Assembly: GCA_965539935.1 (NCBI GenBank)
Contig: CBETVX010000006.1
Span: 13,217 to 77,216 of the forward strand
Direction of reading: 5' to 3'
DNA from: CBETVX01 sp965539935
GTDB taxonomy: Bacteria > Bacillota > Clostridia > Peptostreptococcales > Caminicellaceae
DNA: 64,000 nt
Positions 26,095 to 35,015 of the stretch are shown here, piece after piece. A program made the translations under genes and the position numbers. The stretch's first letter is position 1, and every line of letters starts with the position of its first letter. Below the pieces are notes generated by a model. The model was not told the DNA's origin and made no database searches. It saw only the letters and a program-made list of their open reading frames with translations.

Positions 26095-26727
26095 ATGAAA
26101 GGAATATTAGGTAAAAAAATTGGAATGACTCAAATATTTACTGAAGATGGAAATGTAGTTCCAGTAACAGTTGTAGAGGCAGGTCCAGTATTTGTAACAC
26201 AAGTAAAAACAGAGGAAAATGATGGTTATAATGCAATTCAAGTTGCATTCGAAGAAAGAAAAAGCAAAAGAATTAATAAGCCTTTAAAGGGACATCTTGA
26301 CAAATCTGGAGTTACTCCTAAAAGATATATAAGGGAATTTAGACTTGAAAAAGTTGATGAATTCAGCCTAGGTCAAGAATTAAAGGTAGACATGTTTGAA
26401 GCTGGAGAAATCGTAGATGTAGTAGGTACTTCAAAGGGTAAAGGAACTCAAGGTACTATAAAAAGACATAATCAAAGTAGAGGACCTGAAACTCACGGTT
26501 CTAAGTATCATAGAGGACCAGGTTCACTAGGAGCTTCAGCTACTCCATCAAGAGTATTCAAAGGTCAAACTATGGCTGGTAGAATGGGTAACGAAAGAGT
26601 TACAATCCAAAACCTTGAAGTAGTTAAAGTTGACACAGAAAGAAATCTTTTATTAATAAAAGGCGCAATTCCAGGTCCAAAGGGCGGACTTGTAACAATA
26701 AAAGAATCAGTAAAAAAAAGTAAGTAG
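26095..26727 (+). CDS. rplC: 50S ribosomal protein L3
   Basis: A 210-residue early-assembly protein near the peptidyl-transferase centre. MKGILGKKIGMTQIF and the extended loop GSKYHRGPGSLGASATPSRV are present. The ATG follows AGGAGGTG. Confidence 0.97.
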   Translation: MKGILGKKIGMTQIFTEDGNVVPVTVVEAGPVFVTQVKTEENDGYNAIQVAFEERKSKRINKPLKGHLDKSGVTPKRYIREFRLEKVDEFSLGQELKVDMFEAGEIVDVVGTSKGKGTQGTIKRHNQSRGPETHGSKYHRGPGSLGASATPSRVFKGQTMAGRMGNERVTIQNLEVVKVDTERNLLLIKGAIPGPKGGLVTIKESVKKSK

Positions 26728-26756
26728 TATTCTGGCAAGAGAGAGGAGGAAGAAAT

Positions 26757-27380
26757 GTGCCTAAATTAGATGTGATGAATGTTTCCGGACAAAGAGTTGG
26801 TGAAATAGAATTAAATGATAATATTTTTGGTATTGAGCCAAATGAACATGTTTTACATCAAGCAGTAGTTAACTATCTTGCAAATCAAAGACAAGGTACT
26901 CAATCAGCTAAAACAAGAGCAGAAGTAAGAGGTGGAGGTAAAAAACCTTGGAGACAAAAAGGAACAGGTAGAGCTCGTCAAGGTAGTACAAGAGCACCTC
27001 AATGGGTTGGTGGTGGTGTAGTATTTGCACCAAAACCAAGGGATTATAGCTATAAGCTTCCAAAGAAAGTTAAGAGACTTGCAATGAAATCAGCTTTCAG
27101 TGCTAAGGTTAAAAATAGTGAAATGATTATATTAGACGAATTATCAATGGATGCACCTAAAACTAAAGATATGGTAAGCATACTAAATAATATAAATGCT
27201 GATAAAAAAGCCTTAATAGTTACTGCTAGTAAGGATGAAAATGTAGTTAAATCAGCGAGAAACATACCAAAGGTAAAGACAGCCTTAGTAAACACATTAA
27301 ATGTGTATGACATATTAAATCATAATACTTTTGTAGTTACTAAGGAAGCTGTACAAAAGATTGAGGAGGTGTACAAGTAA
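26757..27380 (+). CDS. rplD: 50S ribosomal protein L4
   Basis: A 207-residue exit-tunnel protein. The long internal loop carries GGGKKPWRQKGTGRARQG, the macrolide-relevant segment, and looks wild type. It starts at GTG 26757 behind GAGGAGG. Its stop overlaps the rplW start by one base, suggesting translational coupling. Confidence 0.97.
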   Translation: MPKLDVMNVSGQRVGEIELNDNIFGIEPNEHVLHQAVVNYLANQRQGTQSAKTRAEVRGGGKKPWRQKGTGRARQGSTRAPQWVGGGVVFAPKPRDYSYKLPKKVKRLAMKSAFSAKVKNSEMIILDELSMDAPKTKDMVSILNNINADKKALIVTASKDENVVKSARNIPKVKTALVNTLNVYDILNHNTFVVTKEAVQKIEEVYK

Positions 27381-27670
27381 TGAGGACACCTTATGATATA
27401 ATAATTAAGCCACTTATAACTGAGAGAAGTATGGAAGATATGGCAGAAAAGAAATATACTTTCGAAGTTGATAAGAAAGCTAATAAAACAGAGATTAAAA
27501 ATGCTATAGAGAAGATTTTCGATGTAAAGGTAGAAAGAGTAAATACCATGAATATGTTAGGAAAAGAAAAAAGAATGGGAAGATACGTAGGCAGAAGAAA
27601 GAATTGGAAAAAAGCTATTGTTAAGCTTACTGCAGACAGCAAAGAGATCGAATTCTTTGAAGGAATATAG
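27380..27670 (+). CDS. rplW: 50S ribosomal protein L23
   Basis: A 96-residue protein at the tunnel exit, the docking site for trigger factor and SRP. The N-terminal IIKPLITERSMEDM and the loop KRMGRYVGRRKNWKKA fit the family. It overlaps rplD by one base (TAATG). Confidence 0.97.
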   Translation: MRTPYDIIIKPLITERSMEDMAEKKYTFEVDKKANKTEIKNAIEKIFDVKVERVNTMNMLGKEKRMGRYVGRRKNWKKAIVKLTADSKEIEFFEGI

Positions 27671-27701
27671 TTCCTAAGTTAGTAAAAGGAGGGAAAGAAT
27701 A

Positions 27702-28538
27702 ATGGGTATAAAAAAGTTTAGACCTACTTCTCCTGGTATAAGACAAATGACTGTTTCAACTTTTGAAGAAGTTACTAAAAAAGATCCAGAAAAGTCATTG
27801 ATATTTACCCTTAAAAAGAATTCTGGGAGAAACAATCAAGGTAGAATAACTGTACGTCATAGAGGTGGCGGAAATAAAGTTAAATATAGAATCATAGATT
27901 TCAAAAGAGATAAAGAAAACATTCCTGCAAAGGTAACAGCAATTGAATATGATCCAAATAGATCAGCCAACATTGCACTACTTACTTATGCAGACGGAGA
28001 AAAAAGATATATATTAGCACCAAATAAACTTGGTGTAGGTGATGAAGTTATAGCAGGACCAGAAGCTGATATAAAGCCAGGGAATGCTAAAAAACTTAAA
28101 GACATGCCTGTTGGTACAATGATTCACAATATAGAACTTAAGCCTGGTAAAGGTGGACAATTAGTAAGATCAGCAGGAACTACAGCTCAGTTAATGGCTA
28201 AGGAAGGTAAATACGCACATGTAAAACTTCCATCAGGTGAAGTTAGATTAATAAGTGTTGAATGTAAAGCTACAGTTGGTCAAGTAGGAAACCTAGACCA
28301 TGAAAATATTACTATAGGTAAAGCTGGTAGAAAGAGACATATGGGTATTAGACCTACTGTAAGAGGTTCCGTTATGAACCCTAACGATCACCCTCACGGT
28401 GGTGGTGAAGGTAGAGCGCCTATCGGTAGACCATCTCCAACTACTCCTTGGGGTAAACCAACACTTGGATACAAAACTAGAAAGAAAAACAAAAAATCTG
28501 ATAAATATATTGTTAGACGTAGAGGAAAAAATAGATAA
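27702..28538 (+). CDS. rplB: 50S ribosomal protein L2
   Basis: A 278-residue protein needed for subunit joining and peptidyl transfer. The C-terminal NPNDHPHGGGEGRAP motif contains the conserved His. The length matches the family. Confidence 0.98.
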   Translation: MGIKKFRPTSPGIRQMTVSTFEEVTKKDPEKSLIFTLKKNSGRNNQGRITVRHRGGGNKVKYRIIDFKRDKENIPAKVTAIEYDPNRSANIALLTYADGEKRYILAPNKLGVGDEVIAGPEADIKPGNAKKLKDMPVGTMIHNIELKPGKGGQLVRSAGTTAQLMAKEGKYAHVKLPSGEVRLISVECKATVGQVGNLDHENITIGKAGRKRHMGIRPTVRGSVMNPNDHPHGGGEGRAPIGRPSPTTPWGKPTLGYKTRKKNKKSDKYIVRRRGKNR

Positions 28539-28541
28539 AGG

Positions 28542-28569
28542 CTCTAGACTCCTAGGGCTGAGTCTAGAG
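28542..28569 (+). promoter_or_regulatory. hairpin between rplB and rpsS
   Basis: CTCTAGACT pairs perfectly with AGTCTAGAG around a 10-nt loop, 43 bp before rpsS. There is no T tract, so it probably affects RNA stability or processing. Confidence 0.5.
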
Positions 28570-28612
28570 ACGGCAGTATGACGTTAATCGTAAGAAGGGA
28601 GGATACAAACTT

Positions 28613-28891
28613 ATGGGTAGATCATTAAAGAAAGGGCCTTTTGTCGAGCCTAAGCTTCTAAAAAGAATAGAAGAAATGAACGAAAAAGGTGAAAAAAAGG
28701 TTTTAAAAACTTGGTCTAGAGCATCAACTATATTCCCACAAATGGTTGGACACACTATAGCTGTTCACGACGGGAGAAAACATGTTCCAGTATATATAAC
28801 TGAGGATATGATCGGACATAAATTAGGTGAATTTGCTCCTACAAGAACTTTTAGAGGACACGCAGGAGAGAAATCAAGTAAAGTTAGATAA
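28613..28891 (+). CDS. rpsS: 30S ribosomal protein S19
   Basis: A 92-residue 30S head protein that contacts S13. MGRSLKKGPFVEPKLL and GHKLGEFAPTRTFRGH are diagnostic. The ATG follows GGGAGG. Confidence 0.97.
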   Translation: MGRSLKKGPFVEPKLLKRIEEMNEKGEKKVLKTWSRASTIFPQMVGHTIAVHDGRKHVPVYITEDMIGHKLGEFAPTRTFRGHAGEKSSKVR

Positions 28892-28926
28892 TTTCATAAC
28901 TGAAAGACATGGAAGGAGGTAATACC

Positions 28927-29262
28927 GTGGAAGCAAAAGCAGTTGCAAAATACGTAAGGATTTCTCCTAGAAAAATGAAACCAATAGCTGACTTAGTAAG
29001 GGGAAAAAATGCACAAGAAGCTGTGGCTATATTAAAGTTTGTACCACAAAAAGGTGCAAGAGTACTTGTGAAGGTTATTGAATCAGCAATAGCAAATGCT
29101 GAAAACAATCACGATATGGATAGAGAAAGTTTATATGTAAAGGAAGTTTATGCTAATCAAGGACCTACTATGAAGAGATGGAAAGCAGGTTCTATGGGAA
29201 GAGCTAATCCTATCTTAAGAAGAACTAGTCACATAGGAGTTGTATTAGCAGAAAAAGAATAG
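28927..29262 (+). CDS. rplV: 50S ribosomal protein L22
   Basis: A 111-residue tunnel protein. YVRISPRKMKPIADLVRGK and the beta-hairpin GRANPILRRTSHIGVVL are visible. I chose GTG 28927, 7 nt after GGAAGGAGGT; an ATG at 28909 would lie upstream of the ribosome site. Confidence 0.95.
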   Translation: MEAKAVAKYVRISPRKMKPIADLVRGKNAQEAVAILKFVPQKGARVLVKVIESAIANAENNHDMDRESLYVKEVYANQGPTMKRWKAGSMGRANPILRRTSHIGVVLAEKE

Positions 29263-29277
29263 AAGGAGGGAAAGTGT

Positions 29278-30024
29278 ATGGGTCAAAAAGTAAGTCCACA
29301 CGGTTTAAGGGTCGGAGTTATTAAGGATTGGGATTCTAAGTGGTTTGCTAACAAAAAAGATTTCTCAGACCTTTTAATAGAAGATTTTAAAGTAAGAAAA
29401 CATATAAAAAATAAAATGTACACAGCTGGAATATCAAGAATCGTTATTCAAAGAGCTGCTAACAATAAAGTAAATATTAATGTATTCACTTCAAAGCCAG
29501 GAATGGTTGTAGGTAGAGGTGGAGAAAACATAGAAGCACTTAAAAAAGAATTAGTTAAAATGACTGGAAAGTCTGTTCATATAGATATAACTGAAGTTAG
29601 AAACCCTGAAATTGATTCACAATTAGTAGCTGAAAATATTGCCTTTGCACTTGAAAGAAGAATTTCCTTTAGAAGAGCTATGAAGCAAGCAATGGGAAGA
29701 GCTATGAAGGCTGGAGCTGAAGGAATTAAAGTTCAAGTAGCTGGTAGATTAAATGGAGCTGAAATGGCTAGAACTGAAAGCTACAGTGAAGGAAATGTTC
29801 CACTTTCAACTTTAAGAGCAGATATTGACTATGGTTTCGCGGAAGCAGATACAACCTATGGAAAATTAGGTATTAAAGTTTGGATATACAAAGGGCAAGT
29901 TCTTCCTGGAGTAGTAAATAATGAAACTAAGAAGAACAGAAGAGATACTAAAGGTAGAGACAATAGAAATAGAGATAATAGAAAAAGAGACAATAGAAGA
30001 ACTAAAAGAAACAGAGACAAGTAA
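29278..30024 (+). CDS. rpsC: 30S ribosomal protein S3
   Basis: A 248-residue mRNA-entry protein. It has an N-terminal KH domain (GXXG as GRGG) and the typical C-terminal domain ending near IYKGQVLPGV. It continues with an extra tail of about 30 residues made of Arg, Asn, Asp and Lys, with RDNR-like repeats, so it is longer than the Bacillus protein. The ATG follows AAGGAGGG. Confidence 0.97.
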   Translation: MGQKVSPHGLRVGVIKDWDSKWFANKKDFSDLLIEDFKVRKHIKNKMYTAGISRIVIQRAANNKVNINVFTSKPGMVVGRGGENIEALKKELVKMTGKSVHIDITEVRNPEIDSQLVAENIAFALERRISFRRAMKQAMGRAMKAGAEGIKVQVAGRLNGAEMARTESYSEGNVPLSTLRADIDYGFAEADTTYGKLGIKVWIYKGQVLPGVVNNETKKNRRDTKGRDNRNRDNRKRDNRRTKRNRDK

Positions 30025-30048
30025 TGCAAAGGAAGGAGGAAAAGCATT

Positions 30049-30492
30049 ATGTTAATGCCTAAAAGAGTAAAGCGTCGTAGAGTTCATAGAGGCAGAATGA
30101 AAGGTAAAGCTCAAAGAGGTAATACCATAACATACGGTGAGTATGGGTTGATGGCTTTAGAGCCAACATGGATAACTTCAAATCAAATAGAAGCAGCAAG
30201 GGTTGCTATAAATAGACGTATCAAAAGAGGTGGTAAGGTTTGGATTAAAATCTTCCCACATAAACCGGTTACTCAAAAACCAGCTGAAACTCGTATGGGT
30301 GCTGGTAAGGGTTCTCCAGAATACTGGGTAGCTGTTGTTAAGCCTGGCAGAGTAATGTTTGAATTATCAGGGGTAGATGAAGAGTTAGCTAGAGAAGCTA
30401 TGAGATTAGCTGCTATGAAGTTACCTATTAAATGTAAATTTGTTACACGCCAGGATACGGTAGAAAAGGATGGTGAAGGTAATGAAAGCTAG
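30049..30492 (+). CDS. rplP: 50S ribosomal protein L16
   Basis: A 147-residue protein near the A site. MLMPKRVKRRRVHRGRMKG aligns with the family start, which supports ATG 30049 over the Met two codons later. KPAETRMGAGKGSPEYW is conserved. The end overlaps rpmC by 11 nt. Confidence 0.97.
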   Translation: MLMPKRVKRRRVHRGRMKGKAQRGNTITYGEYGLMALEPTWITSNQIEAARVAINRRIKRGGKVWIKIFPHKPVTQKPAETRMGAGKGSPEYWVAVVKPGRVMFELSGVDEELAREAMRLAAMKLPIKCKFVTRQDTVEKDGEGNES

Positions 30493-30685
30493 TAAATTAC
30501 GTGATATGACTTCACAGGAGTTAAATAACAAGCTTGGAGATTTGAAAAATGAGCTATTTAACTTAAGATTCCAACTAGCTACGGGTCAATTAGAAAATCC
30601 TATGAGAATAAAATCAGTTAAAAAGGATATAGCTCGTATTAAGACAATATTAAGAGAAAGAGAAATAAAGGAACTTAAGGCATAA
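30482..30685 (+). CDS. rpmC: 50S ribosomal protein L29
   Basis: A 67-residue two-helix protein near the tunnel exit. MKASKLRDMTSQELNNKL and ELFNLRFQLATGQLEN are typical. I chose ATG 30482 inside the rplP end, with GGTGAAGG before it, rather than GTG 30470. The overlap suggests coupling. Confidence 0.93.
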   Translation: MKASKLRDMTSQELNNKLGDLKNELFNLRFQLATGQLENPMRIKSVKKDIARIKTILREREIKELKA

Positions 30686-30712
30686 ATTAAGCTTTAGGAA
30701 GGAGGTAACATC

Positions 30713-30967
30713 GTGGAAAGAGGAAACAGAAAAGTAAGAGTTGGTCGTATAGTGAGTGACAAGATGGACAAAACTGTAGTTGTAGCAGTTGAAGATTTCG
30801 TTCGTCATCCACTATATGGAAAAGCAGTTAAGAGAACTAAAAAATTCAAGGCTCATGATGAAAATAATGAGTGTAGAATTGGCGATAAAGTAAGAATTAT
30901 GGAAACAAGACCTCTAAGTAAGGAAAAAAGATGGAGAGTCGATAAGATAGTTGAACGTGCTAAGTAA
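30713..30967 (+). CDS. rpsQ: 30S ribosomal protein S17
   Basis: An 84-residue OB-fold protein. VGRIVSDKMDKTVVVAVE and HPLYGKAVKRTKKF mark the family. It starts at GTG behind AAGGAGG. Confidence 0.97.
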   Translation: MERGNRKVRVGRIVSDKMDKTVVVAVEDFVRHPLYGKAVKRTKKFKAHDENNECRIGDKVRIMETRPLSKEKRWRVDKIVERAK

Positions 30968-30988
30968 TACAGGAGGGGAGGTATAACA

Positions 30989-31357
30989 ATGATTCAACAA
31001 GAAAGTCGTCTTACAGTAGCTGACAATTCAGGTGCAAAAGAACTACTATGTATTAGAGTTTTAGGTGGTTCAGGAAGAAAGTATGCTAACATAGGAGATG
31101 TAATAGTTGCTTCTGTTAAAAATGCAACGCCAGGCGGAGTTGTTAAAAAGGGTCAAGTTGTTAAGGCGGTTGTAGTAAGAAGTAAACAAGGACTTAGAAG
31201 AAAAGATGGAAGTTATGTTAAATTTGACGAAAATGCTGCGGTTATAGTAAAGGACGATAAGTCCCCAGTAGGAACACGTATTTTCGGACCAGTTGCTAGA
31301 GAGTTAAGAGACAACAAATTCATGAAGATTGTATCATTAGCTCCTGAAGTATTATAG
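30989..31357 (+). CDS. rplN: 50S ribosomal protein L14
   Basis: A 122-residue protein at the subunit interface. MIQQESRLTVADNSGAKE and GTRIFGPVARELR are diagnostic. The ATG follows GGAGGGGAGG. Confidence 0.98.
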   Translation: MIQQESRLTVADNSGAKELLCIRVLGGSGRKYANIGDVIVASVKNATPGGVVKKGQVVKAVVVRSKQGLRRKDGSYVKFDENAAVIVKDDKSPVGTRIFGPVARELRDNKFMKIVSLAPEVL

Positions 31358-31374
31358 TATAGGAGGTGTACTAA

Positions 31375-31686
31375 ATGCATATCAAAAAAGGAGACTCAGT
31401 AGTAGTTATTACTGGTAAAGATAAAGGGAAGACAGGTAAAGTATTACAAGCTTTCCCTAAAAAAGAAAGAGTTATAGTTGAAGGTGTTAATATGATTAAG
31501 AAACACCAAAAACCAACTCAAGTTAATCAACAAGGTGGCATAATTGAGAAAGAAGCACCTATCCACGTTTCAAATGTTATGTTATACGATTCAAAGGCTA
31601 AAAGTGGAACAAGAGTTAGATATAAAAAATTAGATAATGGTAAAAAAGTAAGAGTTTCAGTAAAAACTGATGAAGTGATAGATTAG
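31375..31686 (+). CDS. rplX: 50S ribosomal protein L24
   Basis: A 103-residue assembly initiator with an N-terminal KOW motif (GDSVVVITGKDKGKTGKV). The ATG follows AGGAGGTG. Confidence 0.97.
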   Translation: MHIKKGDSVVVITGKDKGKTGKVLQAFPKKERVIVEGVNMIKKHQKPTQVNQQGGIIEKEAPIHVSNVMLYDSKAKSGTRVRYKKLDNGKKVRVSVKTDEVID

Positions 31687-31714
31687 TTAACTCGGTCGAA
31701 GGGAGGTAAAATTT

Positions 31715-32254
31715 GTGGCCAGACTGAAGGAAAAATATAAAAATGAAGTAATGAAAAGCTTAATAGATAAATTTAATTATAATAATATTATGGAAGTACC
31801 CAAAATTGAAAAAATAGTTCTTAACATGGGTCTAGGAGATGCTAAAGATAATCGTAAAGCTTTAGAACAAGCGGTTAAAGAACTTGAAACTATTGCAGGT
31901 CAAAAGCCAATAGTAACAAGAGCAAAAAAATCAGTAGCTAACTTCAAAGTACGTGAAGGAATGCCAGTAGGTGCAAAGGTAACTCTTAGAGGAGAAAGAA
32001 TGTTTGAATTCTTAGATAGATTAATAAGCATAGCTCTTCCAAGGGTTAGAGACTTCAGAGGAATTAATCCAAATTCATTTGACGGAAGAGGAAACTACTC
32101 AATGGGTATAAAAGAGCAACTAATATTCCCTGAGATCAATTATGATGAAGTAGAGCAAGTTAGAGGAATGGATATAATAATAGTAACAACTGCCAATACT
32201 GATGAAGAAGCCCGTGAATTATTAAAGCTTATGGGAATGCCATTCAGCAAATAA
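31715..32254 (+). CDS. rplE: 50S ribosomal protein L5
   Basis: A 179-residue 5S rRNA-binding protein of the central protuberance. RDFRGINPNSFDGRGNYS and the earlier KIVLNMGLGDA fit. It starts at GTG 31715 behind GGGAGG. Confidence 0.97.
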   Translation: MARLKEKYKNEVMKSLIDKFNYNNIMEVPKIEKIVLNMGLGDAKDNRKALEQAVKELETIAGQKPIVTRAKKSVANFKVREGMPVGAKVTLRGERMFEFLDRLISIALPRVRDFRGINPNSFDGRGNYSMGIKEQLIFPEINYDEVEQVRGMDIIIVTTANTDEEARELLKLMGMPFSK

Positions 32255-32272
32255 TAATAAGGAGGGAAAATA

Positions 32273-32458
32273 GTGGCGAAAAAAGCTCTTAAAGTAAAGC
32301 AGAGTAGAAAACAAAAGTACTCTACTAGAGAATATAATAGATGTAGAATATGCGGTAGACCACATGCATACCTTAGAAAATTCGGTATATGCCGTATTTG
32401 TTTTAGAGAATTAGCCTATAAAGGACAAATACCAGGTGTTAGAAAAGCAAGCTGGTAA
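32273..32458 (+). CDS. rpsZ: 30S ribosomal protein S14, zinc type
   Basis: A 61-residue short S14 with the zinc site CRICGRPHAYLRKFGICRIC. It starts at GTG 32273 behind GGAGGG. The short zinc-bearing form is the usual S14 in this operon position. Confidence 0.97.
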   Translation: MAKKALKVKQSRKQKYSTREYNRCRICGRPHAYLRKFGICRICFRELAYKGQIPGVRKASW

Positions 32459-32480
32459 AATGGGAAGGAGGTAACTGAGT

Positions 32481-32879
32481 ATGACAATGACAGATCCAAT
32501 TGCAGATATGCTGACTCGTATTAGAAACGCTAACTTAGTTAAGCATGAATCAGTTGATGTTCCTGCTTCTAATATGAAAAAATCTATAGCAAATATATTA
32601 TTAGAAGAAGGTTTTATAAAAGGATACGACGTTATAGAAGATGGTAAACAAGGTATACTAAGAATACAACTTAAGTACGGTCCAAACAAAGAAAAGGTAA
32701 TAACTGGATTAAAGAAAATATCAAAACCAGGTTTAAGGGTATATGCTAAGAGAAACGAAATTCCTAAAGTTCTTGGAGGATTAGGAATAGCTATAATATC
32801 TACTTCAAATGGAGTTATCACAGATAAAGAAGCCCGTAAATTAGGCGTAGGTGGAGAAGTAATCTGCTACGTATGGTAA
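32481..32879 (+). CDS. rpsH: 30S ribosomal protein S8
   Basis: A 132-residue 16S central-domain binder. DPIADMLTRIRNA and the C-terminal GVGGEVICYVW are diagnostic. The ATG follows GGAAGGAGG. Confidence 0.98.
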   Translation: MTMTDPIADMLTRIRNANLVKHESVDVPASNMKKSIANILLEEGFIKGYDVIEDGKQGILRIQLKYGPNKEKVITGLKKISKPGLRVYAKRNEIPKVLGGLGIAIISTSNGVITDKEARKLGVGGEVICYVW

Positions 32880-32906
32880 TAAAGCTTAAGACTAGGAGGT
32901 GCACAA

Positions 32907-33446
32907 ATGTCAAGGGTAGGTAAACAGCCAATCGAGATACCTTCAGGTGTAACAGTTGTTGTTGACGATAACAACTTAGTAACTGTTAAAGGGCCTAAGG
33001 GTGAGCTAAAGCAAGAAATTCATCCTGACATAAAGGTTAATATAGAAGAAAATATCATAAAAGTTGAAAGACCTTCTGATAAGAAAGATCATAGATCATT
33101 ACATGGTCTAAGTAGAGCTCTTATCAACAACATGATTGAAGGAGTATTAAAAGGATACGAGAAAAAACTTGAAATAGTAGGTGTAGGTTACCGTGCAAAT
33201 AAAAAAGGAAAAACTCTTAATCTACAATTAGGTTTTTCTCACCCTGTAGACATGGAGGATCCAGAAGGTATAACTACTGAAACTCCTTCACAAACTGAAA
33301 TAATAGTAAAGGGTATAGATAAGCAGTTAGTAGGAAACTATGCTGCGAAAATAAGAGACCTAAGACCACCTGAGCCATATAAAGGTAAAGGTATCAGATA
33401 TGCTGGCGAATATGTAAGACGTAAAGAAGGTAAAGCTGGTAAATAG
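32907..33446 (+). CDS. rplF: 50S ribosomal protein L6
   Basis: A 179-residue two-domain protein near the factor-binding site. MSRVGKQPIEIPSGV and the C-terminal EPYKGKGIRYAGEYVRRKEG are clear. Confidence 0.98.
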   Translation: MSRVGKQPIEIPSGVTVVVDDNNLVTVKGPKGELKQEIHPDIKVNIEENIIKVERPSDKKDHRSLHGLSRALINNMIEGVLKGYEKKLEIVGVGYRANKKGKTLNLQLGFSHPVDMEDPEGITTETPSQTEIIVKGIDKQLVGNYAAKIRDLRPPEPYKGKGIRYAGEYVRRKEGKAGK

Positions 33447-33465
33447 TAGGAAAGGAGTGACATAG

Positions 33466-33834
33466 ATGATTAAAAAACAGAGCAGTAACGCTATGAGAAA
33501 AAAGAGACATCGTAGAGTTCGTAAGAAAGTATTTGGAACTCCTGAGAGTCCAAGATTAAACATATATAGAAGTTTAAATAATATATATGCACAAATAATA
33601 GACGATGTTAATGGTGTTACACTTGTAGCTGCTTCTAGCCTAGATGAAGAAGTAAAGAGCAAAGTAAGTCATACAGGTAATAAAGAAGCTGCAAAACTTG
33701 TAGGTAATCTTATAGGTAAGAAAGCTGTTGAAAAAGGTATAGAAAAAGTAGTTTTCGATAGAGGCGGATATTTATATCACGGAAGAGTTAAAGAATTAGC
33801 AGATGGAGCTAGAGAAGCTGGACTTAAATTTTAG
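33466..33834 (+). CDS. rplR: 50S ribosomal protein L18
   Basis: A 122-residue 5S rRNA-binding protein. RLNIYRSLNNIYAQIIDD and FDRGGYLYHGRVKELADGAR are diagnostic; the basic N-terminus binds RNA. Confidence 0.97.
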   Translation: MIKKQSSNAMRKKRHRRVRKKVFGTPESPRLNIYRSLNNIYAQIIDDVNGVTLVAASSLDEEVKSKVSHTGNKEAAKLVGNLIGKKAVEKGIEKVVFDRGGYLYHGRVKELADGAREAGLKF

Positions 33835-33851
33835 TAGAAGGAGGGAAATTA

Positions 33852-34358
33852 ATGCGCCGTAAGTTAATAGATGCTACAAAACTTGATCTAAAGGAAGAAG
33901 TTATTGCCATTAACCGTGTTGTTAAAGTTGTTAAGGGTGGTAGAAACTTTAGATTCAGTGCTCTTGTTGTAGTAGGAGATGAAAATGGCCATGTAGGCAT
34001 TGGAACTGGTAAGGCACAAGAGGTTCCAAACGCAATAAAAAAGGCAATTCAAGATGCTAAAAAGAATTTAATTTATGTACCAATGGTTGGAACAACAATT
34101 CCACATGAAATAAAAGGACGCTTTGGTGCAGGTCGAGTTCTAATAATGCCAGCTAGTGAAGGTACAGGAGTTATTGCAGGAGGACCTGTACGTGCCGTAT
34201 TAGAGCTTGCTGGTATAAAAGACGTTAGAGCTAAGTCAGTAGGAACAAATAACTCAAGAAATATGGTTAATGCAACAATAGAAGGATTAAAAAATCTAAA
34301 AACAGTTGAAGAAGTAGCTAAGCTAAGAGGTAAGACTGTTGAGGAAATCTTAGGTTAG
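33852..34358 (+). CDS. rpsE: 30S ribosomal protein S5
   Basis: A 168-residue accuracy protein at the mRNA entry. RVVKVVKGGRNFRFSALVVVGD and the double-stranded RNA-binding core are intact; GAGRVLIMPASEGTGVIAGG follows. Confidence 0.98.
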   Translation: MRRKLIDATKLDLKEEVIAINRVVKVVKGGRNFRFSALVVVGDENGHVGIGTGKAQEVPNAIKKAIQDAKKNLIYVPMVGTTIPHEIKGRFGAGRVLIMPASEGTGVIAGGPVRAVLELAGIKDVRAKSVGTNNSRNMVNATIEGLKNLKTVEEVAKLRGKTVEEILG

Positions 34359-34371
34359 GAGGGGAATTACC

Positions 34372-34554
34372 TTGGCTAACAAGTTAAAAATAACTCTAGT
34401 AAAGAGTACAATTAGTACTAAGCCTCAACATAGAAAAACTATAGAGGCTTTGGGATTAAGAAAGATTAGACAAACCGTTGAAAAAGAAGATAATCCTCAA
34501 ATGAGAGGTATGATTCATAAAGTAAGACATTTAGTAGAGGTTGAAGAAATATAA
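34372..34554 (+). CDS. rpmD: 50S ribosomal protein L30
   Basis: A 60-residue short bacterial L30. The core IEALGLRKIRQTVE is visible. It starts at TTG 34372 behind AGGAGGGG, a rare start codon in an operon otherwise using ATG and GTG. Confidence 0.95.
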   Translation: MANKLKITLVKSTISTKPQHRKTIEALGLRKIRQTVEKEDNPQMRGMIHKVRHLVEVEEI

Positions 34555-34573
34555 GGTAAAAGGAGGTGTACTC

Positions 34574-35014
34574 ATGAAGCTTCATGAACTAAAACCTGCA
34601 AAGGGATCAAAAAAGAATAGAAAAAGATTAGGAAGAGGTACAGCTACAGGACAAGGTAAAACTGCTGGACGTGGTCAGGACGGACAAAAATCTCGTTCCG
34701 GTGGTGGCGTAAGACCTGGTTTTGAAGGTGGCCAAATGCCTATATACAGAAGACTTCCTAAGAGAGGTTTCACTAATCCCTTTAGAAAAGAATGGACAAT
34801 TGTTAATATAGAAGATTTAAATAGATTCGAAGAAGGAACTGTTATCACACCTGAGCTTTTAAAAGAAGAAGGTGTAGTTAAAAAGATTAGATATGGATTA
34901 AAAATACTAGGAAATGGTACGCTAGAAAAGAAATTAACTATAAAAGCTCATAAATTCAGTCAGTCCGCTGTAGAAAAAATAGAGGCTGCTGGAGGAAAGG
35001 CAGAGGTGATTTAA
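34574..35014 (+). CDS. rplO: 50S ribosomal protein L15
   Basis: A 146-residue protein. MKLHELKPAKGSKKNRKRLG, then a Gly/Arg-rich extended arm and GFEGGQMPIYRRLPKRGF. I chose ATG 34574 behind AAAGGAGGTG; an earlier ATG at 34541 overlaps rpmD and lacks a site. Confidence 0.96.
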   Translation: MKLHELKPAKGSKKNRKRLGRGTATGQGKTAGRGQDGQKSRSGGGVRPGFEGGQMPIYRRLPKRGFTNPFRKEWTIVNIEDLNRFEEGTVITPELLKEEGVVKKIRYGLKILGNGTLEKKLTIKAHKFSQSAVEKIEAAGGKAEVI

Positions 35015-35015
35015 T

